The notes below the pieces were generated by a model. That model did no database searches. It saw nothing but the letters and a program-made list of their open reading frames with translations, and was not told the origin of the DNA. A stretch of 64,000 bases of DNA from Brasilonema sennae CENA114 (GTDB lineage: Bacteria; Cyanobacteriota; Cyanobacteriia; Cyanobacteriales; Nostocaceae): the NCBI RefSeq assembly GCF_006968745.1, contig NZ_CP030118.1:4154577-4218576 (forward strand). Reading direction: 5' to 3'. Made by a program: the position numbers and the translations under genes. Of the stretch, positions 47,505 to 56,107 are shown in pieces (within the stretch, counting starts at the first letter, position 1; the number at the start of each line of letters is the position of its first letter).

Positions 47505-47644
47505 CTACCAATAGCCTTTTTCAGCTCGACGTTCCACCTCTGGCTGTTTGACATCATTCCAGCTAAGAGATTTTCCTCGGTACCGATACCACCACATCAC
47601 AAAGCCAGTGATAAATAAAATCAGCGGTGCAAGTCCGACAAACT
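47505..47644 (-). pseudogene. Decayed C-terminus of a second PepSY membrane protein
   Basis: Read on the minus strand to TAG 47505-47507, the segment encodes FVGLAPLILFITGFVMWWYR and then YRGKSLSWNDVK. It closely parallels the intact gene's last helix (ILSITGFVMWWYRYKGKNPRQ). Only the last ~45 codons survive, directly downstream of the intact copy and partly overlapping its 3' end in another frame, so a tandem paralog was deleted by recombination. Confidence 0.8.
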
Positions 47645-48784
47645 TTTTACTGAAGACTCAATCACCTTCATTGACTTTTGTCTGGGATTTTTCCCTTTGT
47701 ACCGATACCACCACATAACGAAGCCAGTGATAGATAGAATCAGTGGTGAAAGTCCGACAAATATATATAAAATGCGGGTAGGTAAACCACCATAAGTCCC
47801 ATAGTGCATTGGTGCAAACGAGTTTAAAACTTGATCAGCTCGTGATGCCTTCAAGCCATTTTTTAGTTGTATTACTTTACCTGTATACTGGTCGAGATAA
47901 ACTTGAGAGCGACCGTACTTCCACGTTTCTTGAGGGTATTTTTTACCCACCCTAAAAACTCCTTCTGGTGTTTTTGGCAAACTGATATAGGTAGTAATAG
48001 CATTTGGTAAAGCAACATCAGCTTTTTTGAGAATTTCGCCCAGCGCCAAAGGTGATTTGCCCTCTATAAGTTGAGAAACTGGTTTGGGTGGCATGGGAGT
48101 GAAAGTTGCAACGTGGATGACGGGTTGGGAAAAATCCCAAAAATTCCAGCACACGCCTGTGAAAGCAATCATAGTAAGGAAAACAGCCGCAATGATGCCT
48201 GCCACCTTGTGAATATCAAAGTTAGTTCGTTTGGGATGTGCATTCCACTTGATTTTGAAGCCAAGAATCAGTTTGCGCCAACCAGGCCATAAAATAATTC
48301 CTGTAATGCTAAGAATAAAAAGCAAAAACGCGGCTATCCCAACGATGATTTCTCCGATTTTGCCTGCTAGGAGTTCGTAGTGGAGTTTGAAGGTGAACCC
48401 AATCAATGTACGCTCCCACTGACGGGAACCCATAATTGCACCTGTGTAAGGATTGACAAATACTTGCGTTCGTGTATCACCAGGAGCTTCCAGCCAGATA
48501 CGATAGGGGAGGTGTGCATCTGGAAGTGTGTTGATGCTTGATAGTTTCAGTTCAGGTTGCGAGGCGTAGGCGGTTTTGACGGTTTCGACTACGGACTCGA
48601 TGGGGACGCGTTGTTCTTGAGGAATAACTTGCCCAAACTGTTGAGTTACTAGGAATTGGTCGATTTCCCGCTGAAAGACTAGTAAACTGCCAGTTAAGCC
48701 GACGATGATTAACAGTAGTCCGACAATTAAGCCGAGGTAGCGGTGTATGTAAAATGTAAAGTCACGTATTTGTTTAGAGTTCAT
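47621..48784 (-). CDS. PepSY-associated TM protein (siderophore uptake-linked)
   Basis: 387 residues with four membrane helices (~14-37, ~143-168, ~190-215, ~340-365) and two PepSY-like periplasmic regions (NPYTGAIMGSRQWERTL and YLDQYTGKVIQLKNG). Members are proposed reductases or accessory proteins in TonB-dependent siderophore uptake. It lies 46 bp downstream of a TonB-dependent receptor on the same strand. The last eight residues (SLSDLHR region) are encoded by DNA of the decayed neighbouring copy, so the natural C-terminus was replaced at the recombination junction. Confidence 0.9.
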   Translation of the reverse strand: MNSKQIRDFTFYIHRYLGLIVGLLLIIVGLTGSLLVFQREIDQFLVTQQFGQVIPQEQRVPIESVVETVKTAYASQPELKLSSINTLPDAHLPYRIWLEAPGDTRTQVFVNPYTGAIMGSRQWERTLIGFTFKLHYELLAGKIGEIIVGIAAFLLFILSITGIILWPGWRKLILGFKIKWNAHPKRTNFDIHKVAGIIAAVFLTMIAFTGVCWNFWDFSQPVIHVATFTPMPPKPVSQLIEGKSPLALGEILKKADVALPNAITTYISLPKTPEGVFRVGKKYPQETWKYGRSQVYLDQYTGKVIQLKNGLKASRADQVLNSFAPMHYGTYGGLPTRILYIFVGLSPLILSITGFVMWWYRYKGKNPRQKSMKVIESSVKSLSDLHR

Positions 48785-48830
48785 GGTGGATGCTTCTTTT
48801 TGACAAAAAGAACTACAAAGGCTGACAAAA

Positions 48831-51551
48831 TCAAAAATTCACTGAAAGTGTCCCCAGAATCGTAAACGGTTCGCCGTAAAAGACTGCATTTCTATCACGG
48901 GCACTTTCAAAATAATCCACATCAAAAAGGTTCTTAAAGTTCAACCCCACTCGCCAATTTTGACGACGGTAAAAAATCGTCGCATCGGTTCGCACATAAT
49001 TAGGCAAAGTGAAAGTATTTGCTAAGTCTCCCTTTCTGTCACCTGTGAAAAACAACCCTGCACCGAATCCAAAACCTTTCAAGCCTCCACTCTGAATTTC
49101 ATATGCAGCCCATAAACTTGCACCGTGTTGTGGCACGTTGTTAGGTTGATTTCCCTTGAAAGCTGGTCTAGTATCTTTAGTAATTTCTGCGTCGGTGTAG
49201 GCGTAGGTGGCAATCAGATTTAATCCTGGTATTGGTTGTCCGACTATATCTAACTCAATACCCTGGCTTTGTTGTTCGCCCACCTGGATGCTAAAGTTTG
49301 ATCTGCCAGGAGTCGGATCTGGTGCAACAACGTTTTGTTTGGTGATTTGGTAAGCTGCTACTGTTGCTGACAGTTTGCCGTCTAGAAACTCTGTTTTTAC
49401 ACCCACTTCAAATTGTTCGCCCTCGGTTGGCTTAAACGTTGTCCCATCTGCATTGACACTAAATAAACCCGCTGGCAAAAACGAGCGACTGTAGCTGGCA
49501 TACAAGGAAACTGGCGAAATCGGCTGATAAACAATCCCCACGCGAGGACTAAAAGCTGTGTCGTTTCGGTCAAATGTTCTGTTAGTCAATCGGTTATTTA
49601 ACGATTGATCTACCCAATCAAACCGTCCACCCAAGAGAATTTTCAGGTTGTCTGTTAATGAGATTAAATCTTGGACATAGAGACCAAATATATTTTGTTG
49701 ATCAAAAGTGTCACTACTCTTTCTAGAAAAATTGACGATCGCTCTGTCATAGACTGGATTGAACAAATTGAGCGTTGGTAGAGTGCCAGTAAATGTCGTA
49801 CGATCAGTGGATCCCCAGAACAAATCAAAACCAAATAGAAGGTCATGTTTGATACTACCAGTTCTAAGCTTGCCGATCAGATCGGTTTGCAGGGTGTAGT
49901 ATTGTGAATCAAACGTTCCTGGTTCGCGGAACGCAGTACGTGTTACAGTTCTGTTGTCTGCTTGAAGAGCTGGAGAAACAAAATCCTCATCAACACTGAA
50001 GAGTTCAGCATTGAATGCGTTACGAACCGACCAATTATCACTAAACTTATGTTGGAATCGATAACCAATTAAAGTATCTTCGTATACCTGATTTCTGAGG
50101 TTTGGATCGTCGAGAAACCTTGATTTAGGAACACGTCCTAAGGGATTTCGTAAAACAGTACCGACAGCAGGTAAGCCGTCGTAGTCTGGAATAGAACTGC
50201 GCTGATAATCACCCTCAACGGTTAGGGTTGTATTTTTGCCAAAGTCAAAACTGAATACTGGTGCGATCGCAATCCGTTCAGCATCAACAAAATCAACAAA
50301 ACTACCAGATTTTCGATAAGCAGCATTCAAACGATAGCGTGCAGTTTTATCCGCATTCAATGGACCTGAGATATCAATGGCAGGACGATAAAAGTCATAG
50401 CTACCAACCGTCAATTCAGCACCATAGTAAGGCTCAGCCAGCGGTTGCTTGGTGGTCGTGTTGATAATTCCACCTGGTTCAGCCTGTCCGTAAAGCACCG
50501 AAGCTGGACCTTTAAGAACTTCAACTTGCTCAATGTTCGCTGTTTCAGAGAATGTGCGACCTCTGATTCTAATGCCATTGACATAATTGCTGCCGTTATT
50601 GTTATTAGTTGAAAAGCCTCGAATTGTAAATTGATTTGGAAAAGAAGTTAAACCACCAGTAGCTCCTAATGAAACACCACTGACATTACGCAGTGCATCA
50701 ATCAGGTTAATCGCTTTTTGGTCTTCTAGCACCTGTCGGGGAACGACTTGAATTGAAGCTGGAATATCCCGGATGGGCGTATCGGTTTTCGTTGCAGTTG
50801 TCGCATCTGGTGCGCGATACCTATCTTGCTGTCCCGTCACCACCAACTCAATCGGCTCATCACCAGAAGCTGATGGTCTCTGTGGTTGTGTTTCACTTTC
50901 AGGCTGACTAGCAGGTGGTTGTTGTGTTTGAGGTTGTTGCCCCTGTTGGGTGGCTCCTGTTGCACTAGCAACAGAGAAAATCAGACCCTCATTCGGACTT
51001 TCATACAACTCAACAATTGGTACACCCGACTTACCCTGAACGGTTAGCCGGATCGTATTGGCATCTTTATTTACTACTGTTATCTGGGCAATACCCGCAA
51101 TTGGTTTTTGGGAGCGGAATATAAATGCCTCACCCGACGGCATACGCAATTGAGCATTGGGAATATCAACAATAAAATTATTACCAACACTACGATTATC
51201 CAGTTGCAACGCCTGCCCTTTCGAGGTTTGTAAAATCACCTCGACACCTTTTTTGGTAGGATTTGCCTTGACTCCTGTAACTTGCACAACTTCACTTGAA
51301 GGCGCTGTTTCTTGTGCTGGTGACTGCACCAGCATTCTGGCACTCCTGACTGGATGCTCTATCTCATTGACTCGCCGAATTTCCGTTATGGGTTTAACCA
51401 GCCCTGCCTTGGACAGCACAGGTAATCGTTGCTCAGAACTACTAGACTGCACTCGTTGAGCTTTAACCGTCTGACTCCAAGCAGGAGTTATTACTAACAT
51501 CCAAATAGAATTTGTCAATAGCAGAGCTTTCAGCTTTTGCTTGATTTTCAT
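48831..51551 (-). CDS. TonB-dependent siderophore receptor with N-terminal AMIN domain
   Basis: 906 residues. A signal peptide (~1-26) is followed by an AMIN domain (~85-195), a Gln/Pro-rich linker (~200-230), a plug beginning near DIPASIQVVPRQVLEDQ (~265) with GFSTNNNNGSNYVNG and LKGPASVLYGQAEPGGIIN, and a 22-strand barrel ending in the canonical aromatic terminus (GEPFTILGTLSVNF). It imports ferric siderophores across the outer membrane. AMIN-fused receptors are typical of cyanobacteria. It is first in an operon with the PepSY protein; iron/Fur control is likely but no clear Fur box was identified. Confidence 0.93.
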   Translation of the reverse strand: MKIKQKLKALLLTNSIWMLVITPAWSQTVKAQRVQSSSSEQRLPVLSKAGLVKPITEIRRVNEIEHPVRSARMLVQSPAQETAPSSEVVQVTGVKANPTKKGVEVILQTSKGQALQLDNRSVGNNFIVDIPNAQLRMPSGEAFIFRSQKPIAGIAQITVVNKDANTIRLTVQGKSGVPIVELYESPNEGLIFSVASATGATQQGQQPQTQQPPASQPESETQPQRPSASGDEPIELVVTGQQDRYRAPDATTATKTDTPIRDIPASIQVVPRQVLEDQKAINLIDALRNVSGVSLGATGGLTSFPNQFTIRGFSTNNNNGSNYVNGIRIRGRTFSETANIEQVEVLKGPASVLYGQAEPGGIINTTTKQPLAEPYYGAELTVGSYDFYRPAIDISGPLNADKTARYRLNAAYRKSGSFVDFVDAERIAIAPVFSFDFGKNTTLTVEGDYQRSSIPDYDGLPAVGTVLRNPLGRVPKSRFLDDPNLRNQVYEDTLIGYRFQHKFSDNWSVRNAFNAELFSVDEDFVSPALQADNRTVTRTAFREPGTFDSQYYTLQTDLIGKLRTGSIKHDLLFGFDLFWGSTDRTTFTGTLPTLNLFNPVYDRAIVNFSRKSSDTFDQQNIFGLYVQDLISLTDNLKILLGGRFDWVDQSLNNRLTNRTFDRNDTAFSPRVGIVYQPISPVSLYASYSRSFLPAGLFSVNADGTTFKPTEGEQFEVGVKTEFLDGKLSATVAAYQITKQNVVAPDPTPGRSNFSIQVGEQQSQGIELDIVGQPIPGLNLIATYAYTDAEITKDTRPAFKGNQPNNVPQHGASLWAAYEIQSGGLKGFGFGAGLFFTGDRKGDLANTFTLPNYVRTDATIFYRRQNWRVGLNFKNLFDVDYFESARDRNAVFYGEPFTILGTLSVNF

Positions 51552-51786
51552 CTTTGCCCCTCACAATCGGTAGTGTCACCTGGCTTTGAAGTAGATAACT
51601 GTGGAGCTAATTGGAATTTATTGGTATAGCTAACAGACTTACTTGAGAAAACTCTACAGGAGGTAGCTGAGCAATTGCAAATCTTTGTCATAGTTTCGTA
51701 ATGTTTTCTGTGCAGCTAAGTGCTAACACTTCTGGGGAACATCGCCCTTCATCTAAAGCCACGCTTCAATGATTGGTGAAAAAATA

Positions 51787-51820
51787 AGAACCCCGACTTC
51801 TGCTGAGAAGTCGGGGTTCT
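51787..51820. terminator. Perfect 14-bp hairpin AGAACCCCGACTTC
   Basis: Arms 51787-51800 and 51807-51820 with a 6-nt loop. It lies downstream of the ureidoglycolate-lyase-like gene on its strand and upstream of the receptor gene. It is the longer relative of the hairpin at 18510-18532, so it is a dispersed repeat probably used as a terminator. Confidence 0.6.
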
Positions 51821-51850
51821 GAATACAAATGTGCTCCAGATTGCTATCAC

Positions 51851-52216
51851 TCACAAAATCTCAAACTCAAACTCCAAACTATGACTGTTAAGAAAATTGT
51901 GAGTGAAATGGTCTACAACATTCGTGTCACTCAATTCCAAATTGTAAAAATCCACAACCTCATGCTCAAAATAAGGTCCAGCGTGCCAAGTTCCTACCTC
52001 TAACTTGATGAAGCAATTTCCTGGAATGCGAAAAGCTGCGATGTCTTCTAGAGATGGTTGATCAATATTATTGTTAGGAGGACCAACTGCAATCAACCAG
52101 TCCTTCCCTTCCAACGAACCTAAACACTGAGTACATTGCACATGGCGAGTGATGGTGTGAAATCTGCGCCCTCTGAGGTGCAGCCTCATAATGTAAAAGC
52201 GGGGAGTACCTCTGTC
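51851..52216 (-). CDS. Ureidoglycolate lyase-like protein, 3' exon
   Basis: The 3' exon (121 codons plus stop) of a gene interrupted by a group II intron. From the splice point it reads DRGTPRFYIMRLHLRGRRFH, then TRHVQCTQCLGSLEGKDWLIAVGPPN, and FIKLEVGTWHAGPYFE, the cupin-like core of ureidoglycolate lyase (AllA-like) proteins. Joined to the 45-codon exon at 54423-54557 it gives a ~166-residue protein, the expected family length, with the frame preserved. The ureidoglycolate lyase reaction gives glyoxylate and urea in purine catabolism; cyanobacterial homologues are poorly characterised. Confidence 0.8.
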   Translation of the reverse strand, partial: DRGTPRFYIMRLHLRGRRFHTITRHVQCTQCLGSLEGKDWLIAVGPPNNNIDQPSLEDIAAFRIPGNCFIKLEVGTWHAGPYFEHEVVDFYNLELSDTNVVDHFTHNFLNSHSLEFEFEIL

Positions 52217-52259
52217 GTTAGAGTCGATGTCCGGTATTATCCGGAGCACCTCTCCTACA

Positions 52260-52293
52260 GAACCGTACGTGCCCGTTTCCGTGCATACGGCTC
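52260..52293 (-). ncRNA. Group II intron domain V (catalytic hairpin)
   Basis: 34 nt pairing GAGCCGTATG with CGTACGGTTC around a GGAAAC tip, the hallmark of group II intron domain V, located 77 nt from the 3' splice site, followed by a domain VI-like stem (CTCCGGATAATACCGG). Confidence 0.9.
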
Positions 52294-52303
52294 CCAGATG
52301 TTC

Positions 52304-53884
52304 TTAGGGTTGTTGTTCCCTTTTGCTCATGTGGTGGTATTGGTGGCATTCTCGATGGACTGCTATGCAGTTCTTGGGTTTCCAATTCTGATGATTTCCG
52401 TCTACGTGATGTAGATGGACTGTATCTGAAGATATCATCTTCATTCCACATATTCCACATGAATGATTCTGCCGTTTCAGGGCTTTAGAGGTGTGCCCAT
52501 CGTAGAGCTTGCTGTTGCGCTTGCTCCAGTATGGTATGTCTCCGTCAAATGGTGATTTATTTCCTATGACCATGACATGACTGTTTTCGGAGTAAGGAAC
52601 CGCTGGGAATGCCTTGTCTACAAGCTCTTTGCTTGAGTAGCGGTCATTCTTGGTTTCCTTATTAAATACCGTGAATGTTCTGTTGTTGATGTGCCACAAT
52701 GAATTTCGTGACCCATTCATTTTGCAGAAGCGGTGGTAATTTCTCCATCCTCTAACTAAAGGAGCGAGCTTTTCGGCTTTTTCCTTAGAACCATAGTTAG
52801 GGCAGTTGACGATGTTTTTGACTTTCTTACGAAATGCTTTAAAATTGTCCGCTGAAGGGATGCTTCTAAATTTTCCGTTCTTCTGTACTTTGAATTTCCA
52901 GCCTAGAAAATCAAACCCATCTGTCGAGGCGGTTATCTTAGTCTTGTTTTCACTGATATTCATTCCTCTGTCTGCAAGGAATTGATTTATTCTTTCAAGT
53001 ATTTCTCTTGCGTTGTCTTCGGGTCTAAGTATTATTACCATATCGTCAGCGTATCTGACTGATGGTTCGATGATATATTTTGTAGGGGTATTTGGAGTTA
53101 TCCTTCTACCTGCTATTTCATGATATCTATGGATACTTTCGATTCCGTTTAGCGCAATATTGGCTAATAAGGGACTTACTACACCACCTTGGGGAGTTCC
53201 TTGTTCGGGAAATTCGGGGTGTATTCCTGCCTTTAGGCATCGGAAGATACCGATTTTCAACCCTTTTGGTGCTATCAGGTTTTCCATGATAGTCGTATGG
53301 CTTATCCTGTCGAAACATTTCTCAATATCAAGTTCTATGACTCGTTTATTGATTCCATTTGAGGATGAGTTTAGATTGTTTGCCAGTTGTTTTTGTGCAT
53401 CGTGTGCACTTCTGCCTGGTCTGAATCCGTAACTTCTCGCGTGGAATGTTGCTTCGTGTGCTGGTTCTAGTGCATATTTTGCTAGGCATTGCCAAGCTCT
53501 GTCTGCAATAGTTGGGACTTTGAGAATTCGAGTTTTTCCGTCCTTTTTTGGAATCGGAATTTCGCGTAATTTGTTATGATGCCAATTGATGTAATTAGTC
53601 TTGAGTTTTTCCTCAAGTGCAAAACGTTCTTCAAAATTGAGGGACGCTTTGCCATCAATACCCGCAGTCTTTTTTCCGGCATTTAGCTGAGTTACTTGAC
53701 GAATAGCCAGGAACCTTGCAGCTTGAGATTTCAGAATCAGTTTTTGGAGTGACCGCGTTTTTCGCTTGTCTCCTGCTTTAACTGCTTTAAATAACCTAAC
53801 TTGTAGGCGGAATAAATCTTTCCGAAATTTCTTCCAGGGCAGATTCTTCCATGATTCACTAATCTCATGACTGTGCCTAACCAT
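52304..53884 (-). CDS. ltrA-like: Group II intron-encoded reverse transcriptase/maturase with HNH endonuclease
   Basis: 526 residues. The reverse transcriptase has RSYGFRPGRSAHDA, a QGTPQGGVVSPLLANIAL block and the catalytic RYADDMVII. A maturase X domain follows (LVRGWRNYHRFCKMNG), and a C-terminal HNH nuclease with zinc-type cysteines (CGICGMKM, LHHVDGNHQNWKPKN, HRECHQYHH). It binds the intron RNA for splicing and drives retrohoming, nicking the target DNA. The frame appears intact, so the intron may be active. The start is ATG at 53884. Confidence 0.95.
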   Translation of the reverse strand: MVRHSHEISESWKNLPWKKFRKDLFRLQVRLFKAVKAGDKRKTRSLQKLILKSQAARFLAIRQVTQLNAGKKTAGIDGKASLNFEERFALEEKLKTNYINWHHNKLREIPIPKKDGKTRILKVPTIADRAWQCLAKYALEPAHEATFHARSYGFRPGRSAHDAQKQLANNLNSSSNGINKRVIELDIEKCFDRISHTTIMENLIAPKGLKIGIFRCLKAGIHPEFPEQGTPQGGVVSPLLANIALNGIESIHRYHEIAGRRITPNTPTKYIIEPSVRYADDMVIILRPEDNAREILERINQFLADRGMNISENKTKITASTDGFDFLGWKFKVQKNGKFRSIPSADNFKAFRKKVKNIVNCPNYGSKEKAEKLAPLVRGWRNYHRFCKMNGSRNSLWHINNRTFTVFNKETKNDRYSSKELVDKAFPAVPYSENSHVMVIGNKSPFDGDIPYWSKRNSKLYDGHTSKALKRQNHSCGICGMKMISSDTVHLHHVDGNHQNWKPKNCIAVHRECHQYHHMSKREQQP

Positions 53885-54422
53885 ACTCTACTCCTTTTGG
53901 TTATTTTCTGAACACCTTTCAGCAATTACGCTGAATCCTACCCGTGCTAAGAGAGTTCCGTATCTCGTCATACCTACCTTGGGTTCGACCTCCCAGGACT
54001 CTTAGCTCGTTTTTATTCGTTCCTCAGTCAAGATATATGTGCCGTCAGATGTAACCAATCCAACCGTTAGAACCCCTTACTCTTGCCGCTTGCGTACTTA
54101 TCATCGGCGGGATTTTTGCTCTAACGAAGTCAAGGTTTTTATGTTATGCCTTGCTCCAATCTGGGTCGTTTTTCTAGGTTCTATTTCATCTTGCGCACTC
54201 CCTGTTAGCGCCAGTGTCGATTCATAACAACCGTCTGGTTGCGCCCTGTTCCCAGCTTCACTCTGCGGAATTCCGAGTCCGCTCGGTGTGGGCAGATAAG
54301 GAGTCACCTCTGAGTTTGAGGGGAAGGGTTTTCACCTTCATCTTGTCCGAAGTTCAACCATTTCTGGTTGACATGCTTATTTACGGGCTGAATACCGTGA
54401 TTCAGCATGTAACGAATCGCAC

Positions 54423-54557
54423 AAGTACTAATTGAGTATCTTCTGCATCAAAGAGTTTGCCATGTTCACTGGGAAAAATCACTTGTCCATATCGACGAAA
54501 ATTTTCCGGCGTTACCCATTGAGCCCGCAATTGTTGCACCGTCTTTGATATCGTCAT
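54423..54557 (-). CDS. Ureidoglycolate lyase-like protein, 5' exon
   Basis: 45 codons starting MTISKTVQQLRAQWVTPENF and ending EDTQLVL exactly at the intron's GTGCG. The upstream extension to 54620 is ignored because family proteins begin here. Reading on into the intron would give VRFVTC and stop. The last bases GTACTT serve as a likely IBS1. Confidence 0.8.
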
Positions 54558-54642
54558 ATTGCATTCTTTTGCATCTGCCACTATTTTAACTCTGTTCCCT
54601 CTCCGGTTAAGAAAGGGCAAGGGAAAGGTTTGTGAAAGTGGC

Positions 54643-55089
54643 TTATTCCAATCTCAGCAGTTTCTCAGGAATGAGTGACTTAGGAATGATAGAAGCTTGT
54701 TTGTCAAAATCTGAAGGTTGTGTATACCACCAAGCCCATGCAATGAAAACAGCCTGAAAAGGAAGTCTTATCGCTTGCAACCAAGGTGAATTGGGTATAT
54801 TGTCAATGGGAATGTGATTAACCGCCATGTTGATATTTGCCGGATAAACAGCAATAAAAAGAGCAATAAGTCCCCAAGCAGTCGCTTGACTGACAGGCGG
54901 AACTAATAACCCGATACCACCCAATATTTCATAAAAGCCACTAAGATAAACAATTTCTAGAGGATAGGGTAGTTGCGGCGGCACAATTCTGACATATTGA
55001 TCCCCAGAGGTAAAGTGCGTTACCCCAACTACAATCATAGATATAGCAAGAATGACACGAAGAAGTTCTTTAAGATTATTTTTCTTCAT
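54643..55089 (-). CDS. DoxX-family membrane protein
   Basis: 148 residues with about four membrane helices (~8-25, ~45-63, ~70-88, ~108-124). DoxX-like features are VILAISMIVVGVTHF near the start, IVYLSGFYEILGGIGLLVP, and YPANINMAVNH. Members are membrane subunits of oxidoreductases or of unknown function. It lies 85 bp upstream of the split ureidoglycolate-lyase-like gene on the same strand and may share a transcript. Confidence 0.82.
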   Translation of the reverse strand: MKKNNLKELLRVILAISMIVVGVTHFTSGDQYVRIVPPQLPYPLEIVYLSGFYEILGGIGLLVPPVSQATAWGLIALFIAVYPANINMAVNHIPIDNIPNSPWLQAIRLPFQAVFIAWAWWYTQPSDFDKQASIIPKSLIPEKLLRLE

Positions 55090-55843
55090 CTGTTTGCGTG
55101 GTTGCGTTCATACCTTCAGTTTGTTTAGCATATATCACTCCGTCGTCAGTCATGGGTGGGAATTAGGGAGTAGAAAAATCAAGGGACAAACAAGGGGACA
55201 ATGAACCAATACTTTAGAAGATCGAACCGTTCCCACCTTCCTTGCGGATACAGTTATTCCTACTTGTGATCATTCCTTGGAAATGGACGCGGCTTTCATT
55301 ATGGCATTTTTGTAAAGTCATGTAACATTTTCTCATAAATTACCCGTTGGTTTTCGTAACAGTTCAGAAGACAGTGCCCAGTTGGACTAGAGTTTGTCAA
55401 ATCACTCTACTAAAAAGAAGATTCTCATAATTTTCTGAACTTTACAATTAGTCAAGGTATTGTTACATTATTTGACATGGCAGCAAAACCTATGTGAAGA
55501 CAGTTTTCACGAATACACACAGCTACGTCATTAATGACTAGAGTTGGCAGTACTGTCAACTTTCGTTAACTTAGTGCTTGTAAGAAAACTCACAGGCTAG
55601 CTTCACGCTTCGGGTAAGGCAGTTGCGCGACTGTCGGATAACCCTAGCTGAGCACTACCTGACCACAACACAGAAAAATTCAATGTTCACAAGCGCCAAG
55701 ATTGGAGTTGCGCTCTAGAACACAGCTTAATTTATGTAAAATTTAAGATTTTCTTTAGATTTTAGTTTTAAGATTGTTTTTAGATTCTTGATAACACTAA
55801 TGTGTTTGACTAAGAACGAGTCTTTACAAAGGAGGTTTATCCG
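55090..55843. other. Long divergent intergenic region (754 bp)
   Basis: No gene is recognised. It contains a perfect 12-bp palindrome GTCATTAATGAC at 55527-55538. The last ~100 bp before the next gene are T-rich with repeated TTTAGATTTTAGTTTT-like stretches. It probably carries a long 5' leader and regulatory sites for the small gene at 55844. Confidence 0.45.
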
Positions 55844-56095
55844 ATGGACTCTTCAACGTTACGTCATCTATGGTCTGTGATTGAAGAAACCCAGACCAGT
55901 ACTCTTCTAAACTTCAGTGATGCGCAACTAGTCAAGCACTTAATTAGACTGCTTGAAAATAGAAAACTACTTAACGACGAAGAAATCAGTACTGTGAGTG
56001 CTTATATTCGTTCCAGAGTCCCACTCATCCGTGACCTCGCTTTTGCGCGTTCGGCAAAGATAAATGGGCAATGGGTTATGAGTATAGCTGGCTGA
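55844..56095 (+). CDS. Small conserved-type helical protein of unknown function
   Basis: 83 residues, unrecognised. It is predicted largely alpha-helical: LRHLWSVIEETQTSTLLNFS, LVKHLIRLLENRKLL and SAYIRSRVPLIRDLAFARS. There is no signal peptide or membrane segment. A near-consensus Shine-Dalgarno AAAGGAGG at 55828-55835 precedes ATG 55844, predicting strong translation. The downstream ArsR-ClpN gene is convergent, with only 12 bp between stops. Confidence 0.75.
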   Translation: MDSSTLRHLWSVIEETQTSTLLNFSDAQLVKHLIRLLENRKLLNDEEISTVSAYIRSRVPLIRDLAFARSAKINGQWVMSIAG

Positions 56096-56107
56096 AAACC
56101 TCTTATG

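Larger units (their letters stand above)
52217..54422 (-). mobile_element. Group II intron inserted in the ureidoglycolate-lyase-like gene
   Basis: About 2206 nt on the minus strand. The 5' end begins GTGCGATTCG (first base at 54422), the 3' end is ...TCTAAC (AY rule). A 34-nt domain V with the GAGCCGTATG...CGTACGGTTC pairing and GAAA loop is at 52260-52293. A complete maturase ORF lies in domain IV. The intron is on the same strand as the host gene, and splicing joins codons exactly. A candidate EBS1 (complement of GTACTT, 54094-54099) matches the last six bases of exon 1. All parts needed for self-splicing and retrohoming appear intact. Confidence 0.9.
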
